From assembly GCA_037389465.1 (NCBI GenBank), contig JAZARR010000179.1:6538001-6602000 (forward strand): DNA of 64,000 nucleotides, written 5' to 3'. Positions 24,201 through 36,000 of this stretch are shown here, one piece after another (the first letter of the stretch is position 1; the number at the start of each line of letters is the position of its first letter). A model generated the notes under the pieces. That model was not told the origin of the DNA. It saw only the letters and a list, made by a program, of their open reading frames with translations, and ran no database searches. Both the position numbers and the translations under genes were made by a program. The DNA is from Baylisascaris procyonis. Taxonomy: Eukaryota > Nematoda > Chromadorea > Rhabditida > Ascarididae.

Positions 24201-25746
24201 GTACCGTAATAAAATGGTCCTTGTGCTGGTATTTTAGTATTTCTTCGTTATAACCTTTTACTCTTTGCGCTGATTCTACGATTTTATTGCGCTACTTCTA
24301 CCGGCATTTCTTCGTTAGAATCATTTAGTCTTTGCGCTAAGTCTACCATTTTATCGCGCCACTTATACTAGGATTTGTACGTTAGAATCTTTTAGCCTTT
24401 GCGCTTATTGTACCATTTTATTGCGCTACCTGTACTAGGATTTCTTCATTAGAACCTTTAGTCTATGCGATAAGTTTACCATTTTCTTGCGGCTCTGATG
24501 CTAATATTTCTTCGTTACAATCTTTTACTGTATGTGCTAGGTTTACCATTTTGTTACTATGGTTATACTAATATTTATTCGTTAGAATCTTTTGCTCTTT
24601 GCGCTAAGTTTATCTTTTTTTTTGCGTACTTATACTAGGATTTCTTGTTAGAATCTTTTAGTCTATGAAGTTTCATTTTATGATGGTACTTATGCTAGTA
24701 TTTCTTCGTTAGGATATCTTAGTCTGTTATGTTTCCCATTTTATTACGGTATTTCCAATAGTTTTTCTTGTTAGAATCTTTTAGTCTATGAGGATTACCA
24801 TTCCATTATTGCACTTATACAAGTATTTCTTTGGTAGAATCTTTTTTTTTATTTTATTAGGGTACTTATGCTTGTATTTCTTCGTTAGAATCTCTTAGTC
24901 TGTTAGGTTTCCCATTTTATTAGGGTATTTACAATAGTTTTTCTCGTTAGAATCTTTTAGTCTATGAGGTTTACCATTTCATTACAGCACTTATACTAGT
25001 ATTTCTTTGGTACAATCTTTTCTTATTTTATTAGGGTACTTAAATTTATGTTTCTTCGTTAGAACCTTTTAGTCTTTGCACTAAATCTACCATTTTATTG
25101 CGCTACTTATACCAGGATTTCTTCGTTAGATCCTTTTAGTCTTTTAGGTATACCATTTTATTGGGGTATTTGTGCTATTATTTCTTTGTTAGAATCTTTT
25201 ACTCTCTGGGTTAAATTTACCATTTTATTGCGGCTCAAATACTAGTGTTTCTTCGAATCTTTTAGCCTCTGCGCTAAGTTTGCCATTTTACTGCGGTATT
25301 TATACTAGTATTTCTTCCTTAGAATCTTTTAGTCTCCGCGATAGGTTTACCATTTTTTTGCAGTGCTTATACTAGTGTTTCTTCATTAGTATCTTTTTGC
25401 ACCGTAGTAGGATATAAGCGCTGCAATAAAATGGTTAACTTAGCGCAGAAACTGAGAGATTGTAACGAAGAAATCCTTGCATAAATGGCGCAATAAGATG
25501 TTAAACCTAGAACATACACTAAAAGGTTCTAACGAAGAAATCCTAGTATAAGTAGCGCAATAAAATGGTAAACTTAGGGCAAAGACTGATAGATTCTGGC
25601 GAAGAAATTCTAATATCAGTACCGTAATAAAATGGTCCTGGTGCTGGTATTTTAGTATTTCTTCGTTAGAATCTTTTAGTCCTTGCGCTAATTCTACCAT
25701 TTTATTGCATTACTTATATTGCGATTTCTTGGTTAGAACCTTTTAG
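18271..25746. repeat. 67-bp satellite array, segment 4, strand-flipping
   Basis: About 7.5 kb, the longest array. It is nearly identical to segment 3 as far as about 21428, then continues differently. A block at 24060-24330 resembles 13502-13770. GCACCGTAATAGAAT-type junctions lie near 18780, 20163, 21370, 22755, 23293, 23977 and 25395; GGTCCTTGTGCT-type junctions lie near 19010, 20465, 20925, 21605, 22920, 23610, 24217 and 25635. It ends in the last plus-sense unit before the fourth linker. Confidence 0.9.
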
Positions 25747-26310
25747 GCAATCTTAAATGTTATTCATTTTGTTTCTATGCGTTTTACGATCAAACGTAGG
25801 TCATACAAATATTGCTCTACTCGCGATCATACTCTTCCATCTATGCCGTTAACATTGACCGTTGCGCACTTATTGATTACTAATCACCATTACCCTTTGT
25901 GTCGACTACTCGTATTGTGCTTTGATTCTTTAAACTATACGATTATCAGGCTTGTTATTTTTGGATTTGTTTAACTTATTTTGCTTTTCAAATATATTCT
26001 GAATATACCCTCGTTTTTATACTCAATTTTCCGGTTACACCGTTTTTACTCTTTGCCTTTCTTTTATTATGGCTTATTCTCGAGTTTTTTATAACTGTTT
26101 ATCTTCGTTTTTTAATATAACTTTCTACACGACTTTTCATATATTTTTTTGGTGTATTCACTCAAAAACGTTTTATCTTTCTTAGCTTTAATTAATTAAG
26201 AATTTTCATGGCTATCACCAACATAATTATTTAATAATAAGGCTTTAATTTTTTATCTCATTTTATTTTATTTACTCTAATAAATCGATTTTGCTTTCCA
26301 CTAAATAGCA
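25747..26310 (+). repeat. Composite linker, module b, copy 4
   Basis: Fourth copy of the AATCTTAAATGTTATTC block. It is more diverged, and the hydrophobic frame of copies 1-3 is replaced by a different short frame at 25777-25974. That argues against protein coding. Confidence 0.82.
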
Positions 26311-27507
26311 CTTGATTTTATATTTATTTTCAATACAGTCGTGCTTATACATACTAATATTTGTCTTTTTGTTCATTAGGATTCAGTTTTATATAATACT
26401 TTAAATTTTAGGGTAATTATATTTTAACAATTAAGTACGTCTATATGCATGAAGTTTGTTGGGCAGTTGAGGTTATATTAGTTGGTGTGAAACGTTTTCA
26501 CTGCACGTTAGCGTTTAATGCGTTATTATTATTGTTCTTCTTACGATAAGGTATTCCCCTCGATATTGGGCTACAAACTTTTCTTGCAGGGATAGGAAAT
26601 GGAACAGCTCGATGGTTATTTCGGCTTGTGTGCTGCTGCTGAAACGGTCGTTTTGAAGAAAAGGAAGGAAGCGAACTCCGTCGATGAGGTAGGTGCCATT
26701 TTATGTAACTTTTGAATTTATCATGCATTTTTTTAATAGAAGTTTTATCTAGTGTTTCTTTTCCATTTCTTTTCATTTTCATTTCTCCCTCTCTCTCTGT
26801 TTGTCTACACCCATCAGCTCTCATTTATGCTGTTCGGGTTGCTAAAGGATGAATGTTCCTTGAGCGGTTCGTTTAATTAATATATGAGTTCATTAATGCG
26901 CATATTTACTTACTGCGATATGAAAGCGATTGTGAGATGAGCAAAATGCCAAAGCGCAACTTCTGTTCATGGTCACCATTGTTTATTTATTTCAAGCGTA
27001 ATGTTTATATTTTTACCACTCGACGTCCGATTTCTAGTTGCTGGATTGTGGAGCACTTTGAAGCTTTGAGAATAGTTCAGGAACTGTAGGTTTATGCGGC
27101 GTGCGTCTGTTAGGTTCGAGCTGAGGTCGTTCCGGGTAAGAGCTAAGAAATGTGAACTTGTATGCTAATTTCTTTTTACATCATTTGTAATTAAAGACAT
27201 AATTTCAGAGTGCATTTTAGGGGGTTAGTTTTAAGGAGTTAAGACGTTGTTCTGCTTTTTTTATGTATAATACGCTGAACATTCTTCTAACAAATAAAGA
27301 AATGGTCGTATATGCTGACATAATTAAGTGGTTGTTTAAATGCTCCATTCGAACTGTCTCTGTGATTTTTTCAGTGCTCTTAATTAAAGCCTAACTCTGA
27401 CCTAAGATTGTAAAGTTTAAACATTAGTCAGCTTGAAGTATGTTCGCTTTGGCACTGAACTTATAGAATCCATCTTCCCATGCATTCTGCAAATATATTT
27501 GCAAAGC
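26311..27507 (+). repeat. Composite linker, module e, copy 4
   Basis: Second full copy of the 1.2-kb module at 7791-9022. The GC-richer patch (about 26560-26700) is conserved, but the minus-strand frame open in copy 2 has a stop here (ACATAA in place of ACAGAA). A different 108-codon minus frame (26498-26824) is open instead. It includes unique sequence at 27180-27330 (GCATTTTAGGGGGTTAG, CTGAACATTCTTC) that is lost from copy 2 and recurs inverted near 30785-30980. Confidence 0.78.
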
Positions 27508-27945
27508 GCAAGCGCTTTAATCCCGTCACTAGCTGTATGTGCATATCTCGCTGATTTTCGAGTTATAATACTAAACAGATGCAATGTTTATTATCGCTTG
27601 GTACTGGACACTATTGCAGCCGCCTGCAAAATTAGATGTTTAATCCGCGAGGCTGCCTCCATCAAATTTTTTTTTGCCTCACTTCCCATTAGGGAGGTTT
27701 GTTTTTGAAATGCCTGCTTTCCCTTACAAGTGGAATCGGTTTTCCGGAACGGAGAGCCGGGCTGTGCTGTGAGTCGTATGCTCGTGAATTGACCTCTTAA
27801 CCATCGCTAAGAACGTGACATTGTTACTAAATGTATTCAATTTTGTCATTTCGAAGCCGTCTAAGTTTTGTTAATCAGGTAGTGTTGATACATGTAGTCC
27901 TGTATTAAGACGACATTATGAACACATCGTGGGCTTGCTTCTATT
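27508..27945 (+). repeat. Composite linker, module c, copy 4; right edge of the satellite domain
   Basis: Last copy of the c block (palindrome variant GCAGCCGCCTGC; T-run with nine T before GCCTC; intact CTTCCC-ATTA-GGGAGG). Homology to the other copies stops at CTTGCTTCTATTCTGGGG, about 27945, where the others enter the 28-bp minisatellite. This marks the boundary of the satellite domain. Confidence 0.82.
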
Positions 27946-29159
27946 CTGGGGAACGGCCACAGTGCGATTGCGCTCGCGCGTGTTGTGAGAACGACCCGCG
28001 TAGCAACTCTTCCTTCACGCATTGGGCTTAGTGATGTTTTTGTCTCTAATCTATAATATTGCACGCTTTCTCTGCTTGTATGGATGCGTCTTGCCAACCC
28101 GTTTGACATTGTGTGCATTCTGCTTAGTCATCTGATGGTTTGGGGTGCGTTGGTTTGTTGTTCCTTGCAAGACTAAGCTCTCGATGTCGGATCGTCGACA
28201 TCCGCAAAATATTTGCCGGCAAAAGCCGGGAGGACTCATGTTTTTGGATTTTGTCAAAAATCTCAGTTTTTCTATCTAAAATAAAGTTTTTTTTTCGGGC
28301 AGTTATATTGCCGGAAATTAAAGAAGTATTTCGGAAAGCTGTTTCCATAATAGCGATAACCTAATCCTGAAAGATTAACTAGCAAGGATTTAGCCACAAG
28401 TGATAAGGCAGTTCCTGCATTTTTTTTTTATATATTGCTTGATGTTGCGGATACCAATAACTTCTACTGAGAAGAAACGATCATCGTGAATTTATGCAGG
28501 AGAATATTCTCGGAATTGTGATGGATTCTATACGAGATGACTTTTATGTATGAGGCAATAGTTTTTTCGTCGTGTGAATATAACTTTATTCTCGATTTCA
28601 CAGTTGACTATATTGCAAAGTGCTTCAAATGTACTTCAAGTTGTTAGTGGATAGTGCATTAAATTGAGCGCAGTTATGAGTTTTAACAATTTGTGATGTT
28701 TTCCAATGAGAAGGTTTTCAATATTTTTCTAGAAAATGCGAAAAAAAAAAATATATGGGCTAGATGGAGCCATTTGTTTGTTTGTTTTTTTTAAGTTTAA
28801 AATAGGCCAGTTGTTTGTGCAGAATTGATGATACCCAGTTGGTACTAAAATTTTCATTTGTAATTAGGTGGCTTTTTTTTTTTAAGGTTAAAATATTCAT
28901 GAATTTTGCCACTCTATGGCGTCAACTTTATTCATCAGTTTAAATTTTTTCTAGAGATCATATATTCTATTAAAGTTGTTAACAAGTTTACTTAATTGAC
29001 TAAATTTAATAAACTTATTGCAATAAGCGTTCATGTGAAAGAATCTACTTCTGAGTATGACATATGTTTGAGTATTTCAAAGTAAGCTAAGTCCATATAG
29101 CGGCAAATGTTCTTAATTTTTTTCATTAGCTGTATTAGCGCTTTCTTTTACTCTGTTTT
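27946..29159. other. No gene recognised
   Basis: Single-copy-looking sequence next to the satellite edge. The stretch 27950-28365 is somewhat GC-richer and has overlapping short open frames on both strands (28124-28348 minus, 28140-28364 plus). None resembles a family I know or carries a convincing splice pattern. The rest is AT-rich with homopolymer runs. Confidence 0.5.
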
Positions 29160-29620
29160 TCTACTCCATTCTTTCAATTCGAAAGAAATTTTGGACCATT
29201 CGTCTTGTATCATCTTGGACCCCGGTCCCAAAAACTAGCGGGATGATCCTCGACTCTATTGTTTCATGAGTCCTCTTTTTTAAGCCTTCATTGACACTTC
29301 TGAGATTTGATCTTTGCCAGAGGGAATTTTTGTAGGAAGAAAATCCCTGCCGCACTAAATCGAACCAGATAATGAGCTAGGAGCGTGCTCGCATTCTTCT
29401 GATCCGCTTCTCTAAACCTAACCTGCGACCTATAAGTGACATTAGTTAACTTAAAAAACTATATGGAAGAAGAAAACGGTCATTTGCGCCGCGCGCAATG
29501 AGACACCATTGCCGTAGAGACGCCTTGCGAAACCGTTTGATACTAATTCGCGGTGTTTTGAGGGTGCCGGTGAAGAAGGACATCACCGAACCGGGTCGAT
29601 CACCGTTTAATGCCTTATTT
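29160..29620 (-). repeat. Candidate dispersed repeat or decayed mobile element
   Basis: Two GC-richer patches stand out. At 29161-29355 a 64-codon minus-strand frame looks protein-like (it includes RTHETIESRIIPLVFGTG). At 29440-29600 the minus strand reads as a short peptide-like frame (FFTGTLKTPRISIKRF and RQWCLIARGANDRFLLPYS). My impression, from memory only, is that such short peptides recur across strongylid gene predictions, which would suggest a dispersed element. No terminal repeats or target duplications were identified. Confidence 0.3.
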
Positions 29621-30544
29621 CACTATGACATGCGATGCAAAAGTTACCCGCTGAACGTTTGATCGATATAGTTCTCAATAATTAACTATGAATTTTTCAC
29701 TTCGGGTTGATAGTGCTTGATGAAAGCAACATTTCTGAAATTTTTTTTTATTCGTATTGCATAAATATTTCAAAGAAAAAAGCAGCAAAATAAAAAACCC
29801 GTCGAGATAATACTATTATGAAGCATACATTTACTAACAATATCTCTAATAAATAAATTGAAAAATGCAAAATGCTCAGATTGTTTCTTTAATACGAAAA
29901 AAAAGAAAACATTCCTACATATAGGTGATAACCAAATATATCGTATTCCTATAGAACAAAAAACACTTTCTCATAGTATTTCGTTCACCAACATTAGTAA
30001 CCGACGTATAATGCCATAGTCACCAAGACCGTGTAATTTCAGAGTTTTGTAAAACCCATAAGAAACTTGTCTAGTTTCACCTACAGCGGAAAGTTGGACA
30101 ATTTAATTGAAAGGGTGTATATTTCTTTCAGCCGTTTGAAAGCCTTTTGAGCGTATTTCCAATCGTTCTGCAACGAAAAGTGATAAAAAATACGCTAACG
30201 ATTTATGCATTTGCGATCGAATTCATCACACCGACCGGTCTTACAACGTACCAAAAAAATAATGAACATTTATAGTAATGCAGCCACTTTTCAACTGATC
30301 CAAATATGCGTACAAATATAAATCTTTTAGAGAAGATTCGTTTCTTTTGAGCAATGTGAAAATCGACGGCGTTTATAAGAGACATATGCAAATTTTATGG
30401 GACATTTAAATATCTATGATACGTCGAGTGATGATTGGCCAATATGTCCGTTGGTATACAGTGTCAAGTCATAGTAACGATTGCATCTGTTCAGTATTAT
30501 AGCTCTTTACTTCCCCCAAGCGAAAATCAGTAAGATGGACATAC
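29621..30544. other. No gene recognised
   Basis: AT-rich sequence without convincing reading frames, tandem repeats or RNA-gene signatures on either strand. Confidence 0.5.
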
Positions 30545-30847
30545 GCACCTACAAGCTGCCTTAACGCAATTGCGCTTTGCAAACATGTTTGTAGAATGCA
30601 TGGGAAGATGGATTCTTTGAATTCGCTACCAAAGCAATTATATTCTATGTCATTTTGGCGTTAGTGTTTACTGCTCAGGTTTTCATAAAGAGCAGCGAAA
30701 AAGGTCACATAGGCTTAAATAGAATAGGTTTAAATAAAAAGCTTAAATAGAAATTTTGTTTTTTTTAACTTCTTCCAATCTATAAGCAACCACCTTATCG
30801 TACCAGCATACGTGGTTACTTTTTCATTTATTAGAAGCATATTCGGC

Positions 30848-30921
<74 letters not shown>

Positions 30922-30995
30922 GAAACATCTCAACCGCAATTAACGTTCACCTGAAATTATGTCTTTAATTTCAAATAATATAAAAAGAAACAAGG
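30545..30995 (-). repeat. Inverted, diverged relic of linker module e with a (TA)n insertion
   Basis: The reverse complement of part of the fourth linker (about 27180-27510) matches here in colinear blocks. GCGCTTTGCAAACATGTTTG and AATGCATGGGAAGATGGATT near 30573-30615 correspond to the region at 27470-27510. AAGCAACCACCTTATCGTAC and TTATTAGAAGCATATTC near 30785-30845 correspond to 27285-27340. CTGAAATTATGTCTTTAATT near 30951 corresponds to about 27190-27210. A long TA tract sits inside the relic where the linker copy has only a short TATGTATAATA. Confidence 0.7.
30850..30915. repeat. (TA)n microsatellite, about 33 copies
   Basis: Uninterrupted TA dinucleotides. The right flank AAAGCAGAAACATCTCAACC is shared with the TA tract at 32940-32998. 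Confidence 0.95.
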
Positions 30996-30996
30996 C

Positions 30997-31190
30997 TCAC
31001 AATAAGTGAAAAGCATATTTACAGCGAATCATAGAATAGAGCCTCAAGGCCAGTTTGCCTTTGAACGCATATACAAGCGCTGTTGCAATGACCACCATGA
31101 AGGCGACAACCTGTGTCGAGACAATGTGTTCCTGTGTTCGCACAAAGGCAATAGCAAATGACCAAAAATGACGCAACGAGAATCGCATAT
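30997..31190 (-). other. Weak minus-strand exon candidate
   Basis: A 63-codon minus-strand frame with higher GC than its surroundings. It encodes a hydrophobic stretch (VVAFMVVIATALVYAF) that could span a membrane. The minus strand reads CGAACACAG just before GAACACATTGTC, a possible acceptor. No neighbouring exons, start or stop context were found, so it could be a relic or chance. Confidence 0.2.
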
Positions 31191-32935
31191 AAGAGTACCT
31201 GTAATAGAATATTTCATGATTTTAAAACAAAATTCTCTCTCTTTTGTCTCTTTCTCTCTCGCTGTGAAATTTTTCCCTCGTTCGGATATATGAAAATATT
31301 AAGCATAGAACCTGACATCGTTTTATGAAACGTTTTCCAGTTGACTACAACGAAAATGACCAGTTGGTAGTCCACTGCGAAAATGACCGGTTAGTAGCCC
31401 ATTGCGAAAATGACCATACATTCACAATGCTTCTTCACATTTCAATCTTCTCTTAGTCATGTACAGGTGTGGAGTTCATATTTTTAACTTGAATGCGTCT
31501 TATAACCACGTAGTGAGTTCATTATTTTAAGTCTATGCAAATATTACTTTCGTGAAGGAAGTCGAGGATTTTGCAAAAAGATTTAAATGCGAAACCGATT
31601 TATGCCCTGGAAGATATTTGTACGAGCTTATATTATGCATAAGTTTTTCGACCATTTCTGGTGATTATAATGTAGCAAAATGTGCTAAAAATAATCCTTA
31701 AAAAAATTAACCTTGTTGGAGAGTTACTTGTTACTAAAACGTCTGCAAATCGATCAATCCTATTTGCTCATCTGCATATAAGATACTTAGGTTGGAAACT
31801 TTAAACTATCATAAAATGAAGTTTGTTTTTTTTTTCGAGAAAATCGAAATTGCTTTTCTGAAATTGTCTTTGATAAAATGTAATAATAGACTATGATCGG
31901 AATTTTTATGGTATCATTGCTTCGAAGTTGAATATAAATTTACGGTTGGAAGTACAGTAAGGAAATCGTATATCTTTAGAATGGTACAATTTTTGGAAAT
32001 CTCTAGGATATCGCATACCAAAACTCTAGGAACAACAATTTTCATGATTTTATAAAGGAAATTAGCTAACTTTCGCCTATAATACATCCATCACGATGAT
32101 AATTGCCCAAATTTAGCAAAAAAAAAGGAAAAAAGTATTGCTGGGTAGTTCCTTTTCCTTGTGAATTTTAAGATTACTTGCCATCATCCTACCAAATTTC
32201 CAATATGCTGTTTCTCTTTACTTTGATTATTTTTTTAATATTTTCGTTTTTGGACTATAATGTTTTCTTCTCTTTTCTTTTCTACGTGCAAATTTCTACG
32301 TGCAATTTTCTAGGCTTATTTATCGAGAAGTTAAATTCGTTAATTGATTGATAGCTAATGTTATTAGAGAATCTTTTCCACTTATTGACACGTATGCATT
32401 ATTGTCATACAATCAATGATCAATTTTTTCATTAACTTCGGTTTAAAATCAATTGATAAACAATAAACAAGAGAAACGGACATGAAAATTAGAAAAAAAG
32501 CAACCGAACAAATTGCTAGCAATACTTTTTTTTAGATACATTTCTTTTCTTGCATAAACCCACGAGATAACCTTTTATTTAAAATATATTTATGTTTAGG
32601 TATATCTATTTATCCTTTTGCTTCAATCATTCAGCCATAGAAATCTAGCCCGATAACGCTTGCTAAGGACAATCTAAATTATAGCCGCATCTTGAAACAA
32701 ATTTAATTTCAAATTGATTACATTTTATTTGAATAATTCGATTAGAAAGTAGAATTTCTCGATTATATAGATTTAAAAAAAAAAGACATTAGAAGGACTG
32801 CTTCATTCCTTTTATGCGCTTTTGCAAATCTACATTTGCGATACGCATTACGCTAACGTTGTCTTTATGCTATGTGTACGGGTCTGCCTATTTGTTTAGC
32901 AGTTTCAATTTGTGAGGCAATGGTGCTAAATAGGG

Positions 32936-32939
<4 letters not shown>
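31191..32939. other. No gene recognised; short tandem repeat at 31351-31418
   Basis: AT-rich. The only structure seen is about two and a half copies of a ~33-bp unit (CGAAAATGACCAGTTGGTAG type) at 31351-31418, and CT-rich runs near 31235-31262. Confidence 0.5.
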
Positions 32940-33000
<61 letters not shown>

Positions 33001-33035
33001 AAGCAGGAACATCTCAACCGCAGTTAACATCTTCA
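32940..33035. repeat. (TA)n microsatellite with a conserved right flank
   Basis: About 29 TA copies (32940-32998) followed by CAAAGCAGGAACATCTCAACCG. The same flank follows the TA tract at 30850-30915, so both tracts probably belong to copies of one dispersed element. Confidence 0.85.
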
Positions 33036-36000
33036 TATTCATATTTTTTTGGTTTATATGATGGACTGCAAATCTTCGAAGCAGATTTCAATTCGTCCAC
33101 CATTTTCGAAAAAAATTTAGAAATCTTTTTCGAATTAGTGAAATATGCATAAAAAATTACCCGCTTTTTGCTACCAATCGAATCGGGCAAACTAATCTAC
33201 CCGAGGGGATTTCTTACGACAGTTGGACAAATTGAAAGCTAAATGTTTTATTGTTCTTGTTTATGATTTCTTAAGTAATTTATAAAGCTGACTTGATGAA
33301 CGCAAAGCAAACACATGTAAACTCTTCATTGGCACGTCTTCGCATTGTTTATCCGCTTTCGTAAATTTTCCACATAAAAACGCATTATGGCGGCATCATA
33401 TTTGCACGTATATTTGTTTGCCTATTCTATAGTTGCCATTCGAATAAAATATTGAGTTATAGTTTATAAATTTTTTATGAATATAATGCTAAAAAATATC
33501 TATTTCATATTCACTCATCGATTTTCAGATTAGATAAGATCACTTATAAGTACTAAATATTACTTGCATTTTTTATCATTTGGAATTTTTTATAAAAAAA
33601 ATTCTAGGGGGAGGGGGGGACTTAGATCAGCTGAAATATAAATATTATTATTCGGGGTGTTTTATTTTTTTTTCAGTACTATACGAAATTGATGGATGAA
33701 GTAAGTAGGGATAGCTTGGTTTAAAGGATGGCGTCGCAAAAAGTGCATATTGTGTGTTGAACCTGCTGGGACGCATTCCTATATGTTTACTTAATATGTG
33801 GGCAGCAGCTGTTATGTAGTTAGAGGTTCAATGATCGAACCCTTGAAGCTAGTGGATGAAGCAGCATTCGAAGCTTTAGGTAGTATGGTACCTGAAGCCT
33901 TAGTATAGAAGGCTGATATGATTTGAAGTTGTGCCGAGAGTTAGAAGCCGATATCCCCAAAAAAAAAAGCTTATTTCAATAAAGACGAGAATTTCGTTCT
34001 ACCAATTTCGTAGGTGATCGTCTACCTTTCTCGGGGTTGGCAATTTACTAAAACGAGTATTGCCTATCGGAAAACTTCCATAAGAGTTGAATTCTGCGGA
34101 AAACTCCCATTCCACGGCGTTGATGCACTTTATGCGAATATGCTAAGCGCAAGTTGAATGAAGGGTATTCAAGATTGGAGCAAGCGTAGGCTTGTGCGAA
34201 ATATTCCTATGTACTATAGACGAGAATAACCAAAAGAAGATGTGCAAGCTGCACATTGCTGTTTCAAGATCAGGCTTATAGTGGGCAAGTTGGGTGTTAC
34301 CCATGTAAATCTTATGCAGGTAATGCGCATGTGTCTAGTGCTCTAAACGGGAAAGCTACTTCGCTGATTGCATGAAAAAAGATTGGTGCAAGCGGTATTT
34401 TCAAATAAGAATTATGTAATCTATGCGAGGCTTATTTCAATAAAACAAAATTCATGCACGTAGTGCGAGTTTTACTGCTAATCGTAGTCTAAAAGAATTA
34501 AAACCTATTCGAGTTTAACTTGTGCAGATAGCGTTTATTGCTCGTATCCCAGATAAGACATTTAGGACGCTATGAGGGCTCGCCTGCAAGCATTTCGCAT
34601 ATAGTCGAATTGTATTTCATATCGATTGCGATAGAGAAATTTGAATTTTTTCAATGAAAAGATTATACGAGTTATAAGATTATTTAAAAAATGAGAAGCA
34701 TTTTTCATACTTTTTAATTATTACTATTAGAAACTAATGAAAATGATTGTTCAAATGAGAAAAATCCAATTCACCTATTGAATCACCACCTTCTATCGAT
34801 ATTTCTTTCGATTTGTCTCAATTTATGATTTTTTTTAAAGGCAAATTGAGCTAAGTGAATCAAGAAAACAGCTTTTCTCATCGTCGTCTTTCTTTCATAG
34901 AGCTTTCTAAATTTCCTACTAGAGTTTGAACTTCCGCTCATCCTCCCTTTCCATACTTCACTAGTAATAGTGGGAAGTATGGTAATATGGGATACGTCGT
35001 AAAGGATTATTAGTAAGAAGTAATACTATTTAGTACTGAGTGGTGTTGATAGTGATAAGAAAGCGCCATAGTACGAGTGATATTGTTAATAAGTAAGCAA
35101 CGAAGGGTGATGGTAATAATAAGTAGTGTTGGTGAAAGTGCTATATGGAAAAAAAATTATGCATCGGGCAATAGTTTTCGATAGTACTAGACACCTTAGG
35201 AAGTAGTGTTGTTTTTGAATAGTCCATATTACTACGAGTAATATTATTGAAATTTTTAGTAAATATTATTGGTGGATGTGCTTGCAAACCTATTAGCATT
35301 GTTTATTTCACTACAAACTACTAAGATTATCTTTTCGCTTATGAAACTTTGCGATAGAAATGCAAATCTCAGAGATTCCCTCATATCAATTTTCGCAGGG
35401 TCGATGACGTCATCGGAGTTACTTCCATTTTTTTCTATTCTTGCAATTCGGTTGTTGATATTTTCATGCCCTAGAAGTCATTTCCGCGCATAACCCGATT
35501 AGATCGTTATGAAGTAAGGGAAGCCTAATCGTAACGAATTAAAAGAATAGGTAATAAGATTGAAATATTTTTATTATTACTAAAAAATGCCCCACATTCA
35601 TTTGTTATTATGAAAAAACCGCATTTTTAAAGATTTGCATAGGATTATCGGAAAGAAGAAGAATGATAAACGTATACCTTCATTGCTTTCGTTGAAATCC
35701 ACTTCGATTAGAGGATTTGAGAGAGGAGTTGTTAAGATCGAATTAGAATAGTGAATAACAGTGGTTGGTTTGAAATCGATTGAGACCAATGAGTTGTTCA
35801 CTCTAAGCAAGATGAGTGGAGCACACAAACAACGCGTTGCCAACTGAATTGATTGAGTGATCGCTAAGCTAAACAATTCTCGTGATCCTTGAGATTTGAG
35901 GGCGTAACCGCCTCATCTGTTGATAACTCTGACGTAGACTATTTGATGCTAATCTTGCACGTATTGAGATTTGCCCTGTGTTTAAACAGCTAAAGATTTT

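Noticed and set aside
1..28000. CRISPR-like array
   Set aside because: Repeats are adjacent, diverged and of both orientations, without unique spacers, in eukaryotic DNA.
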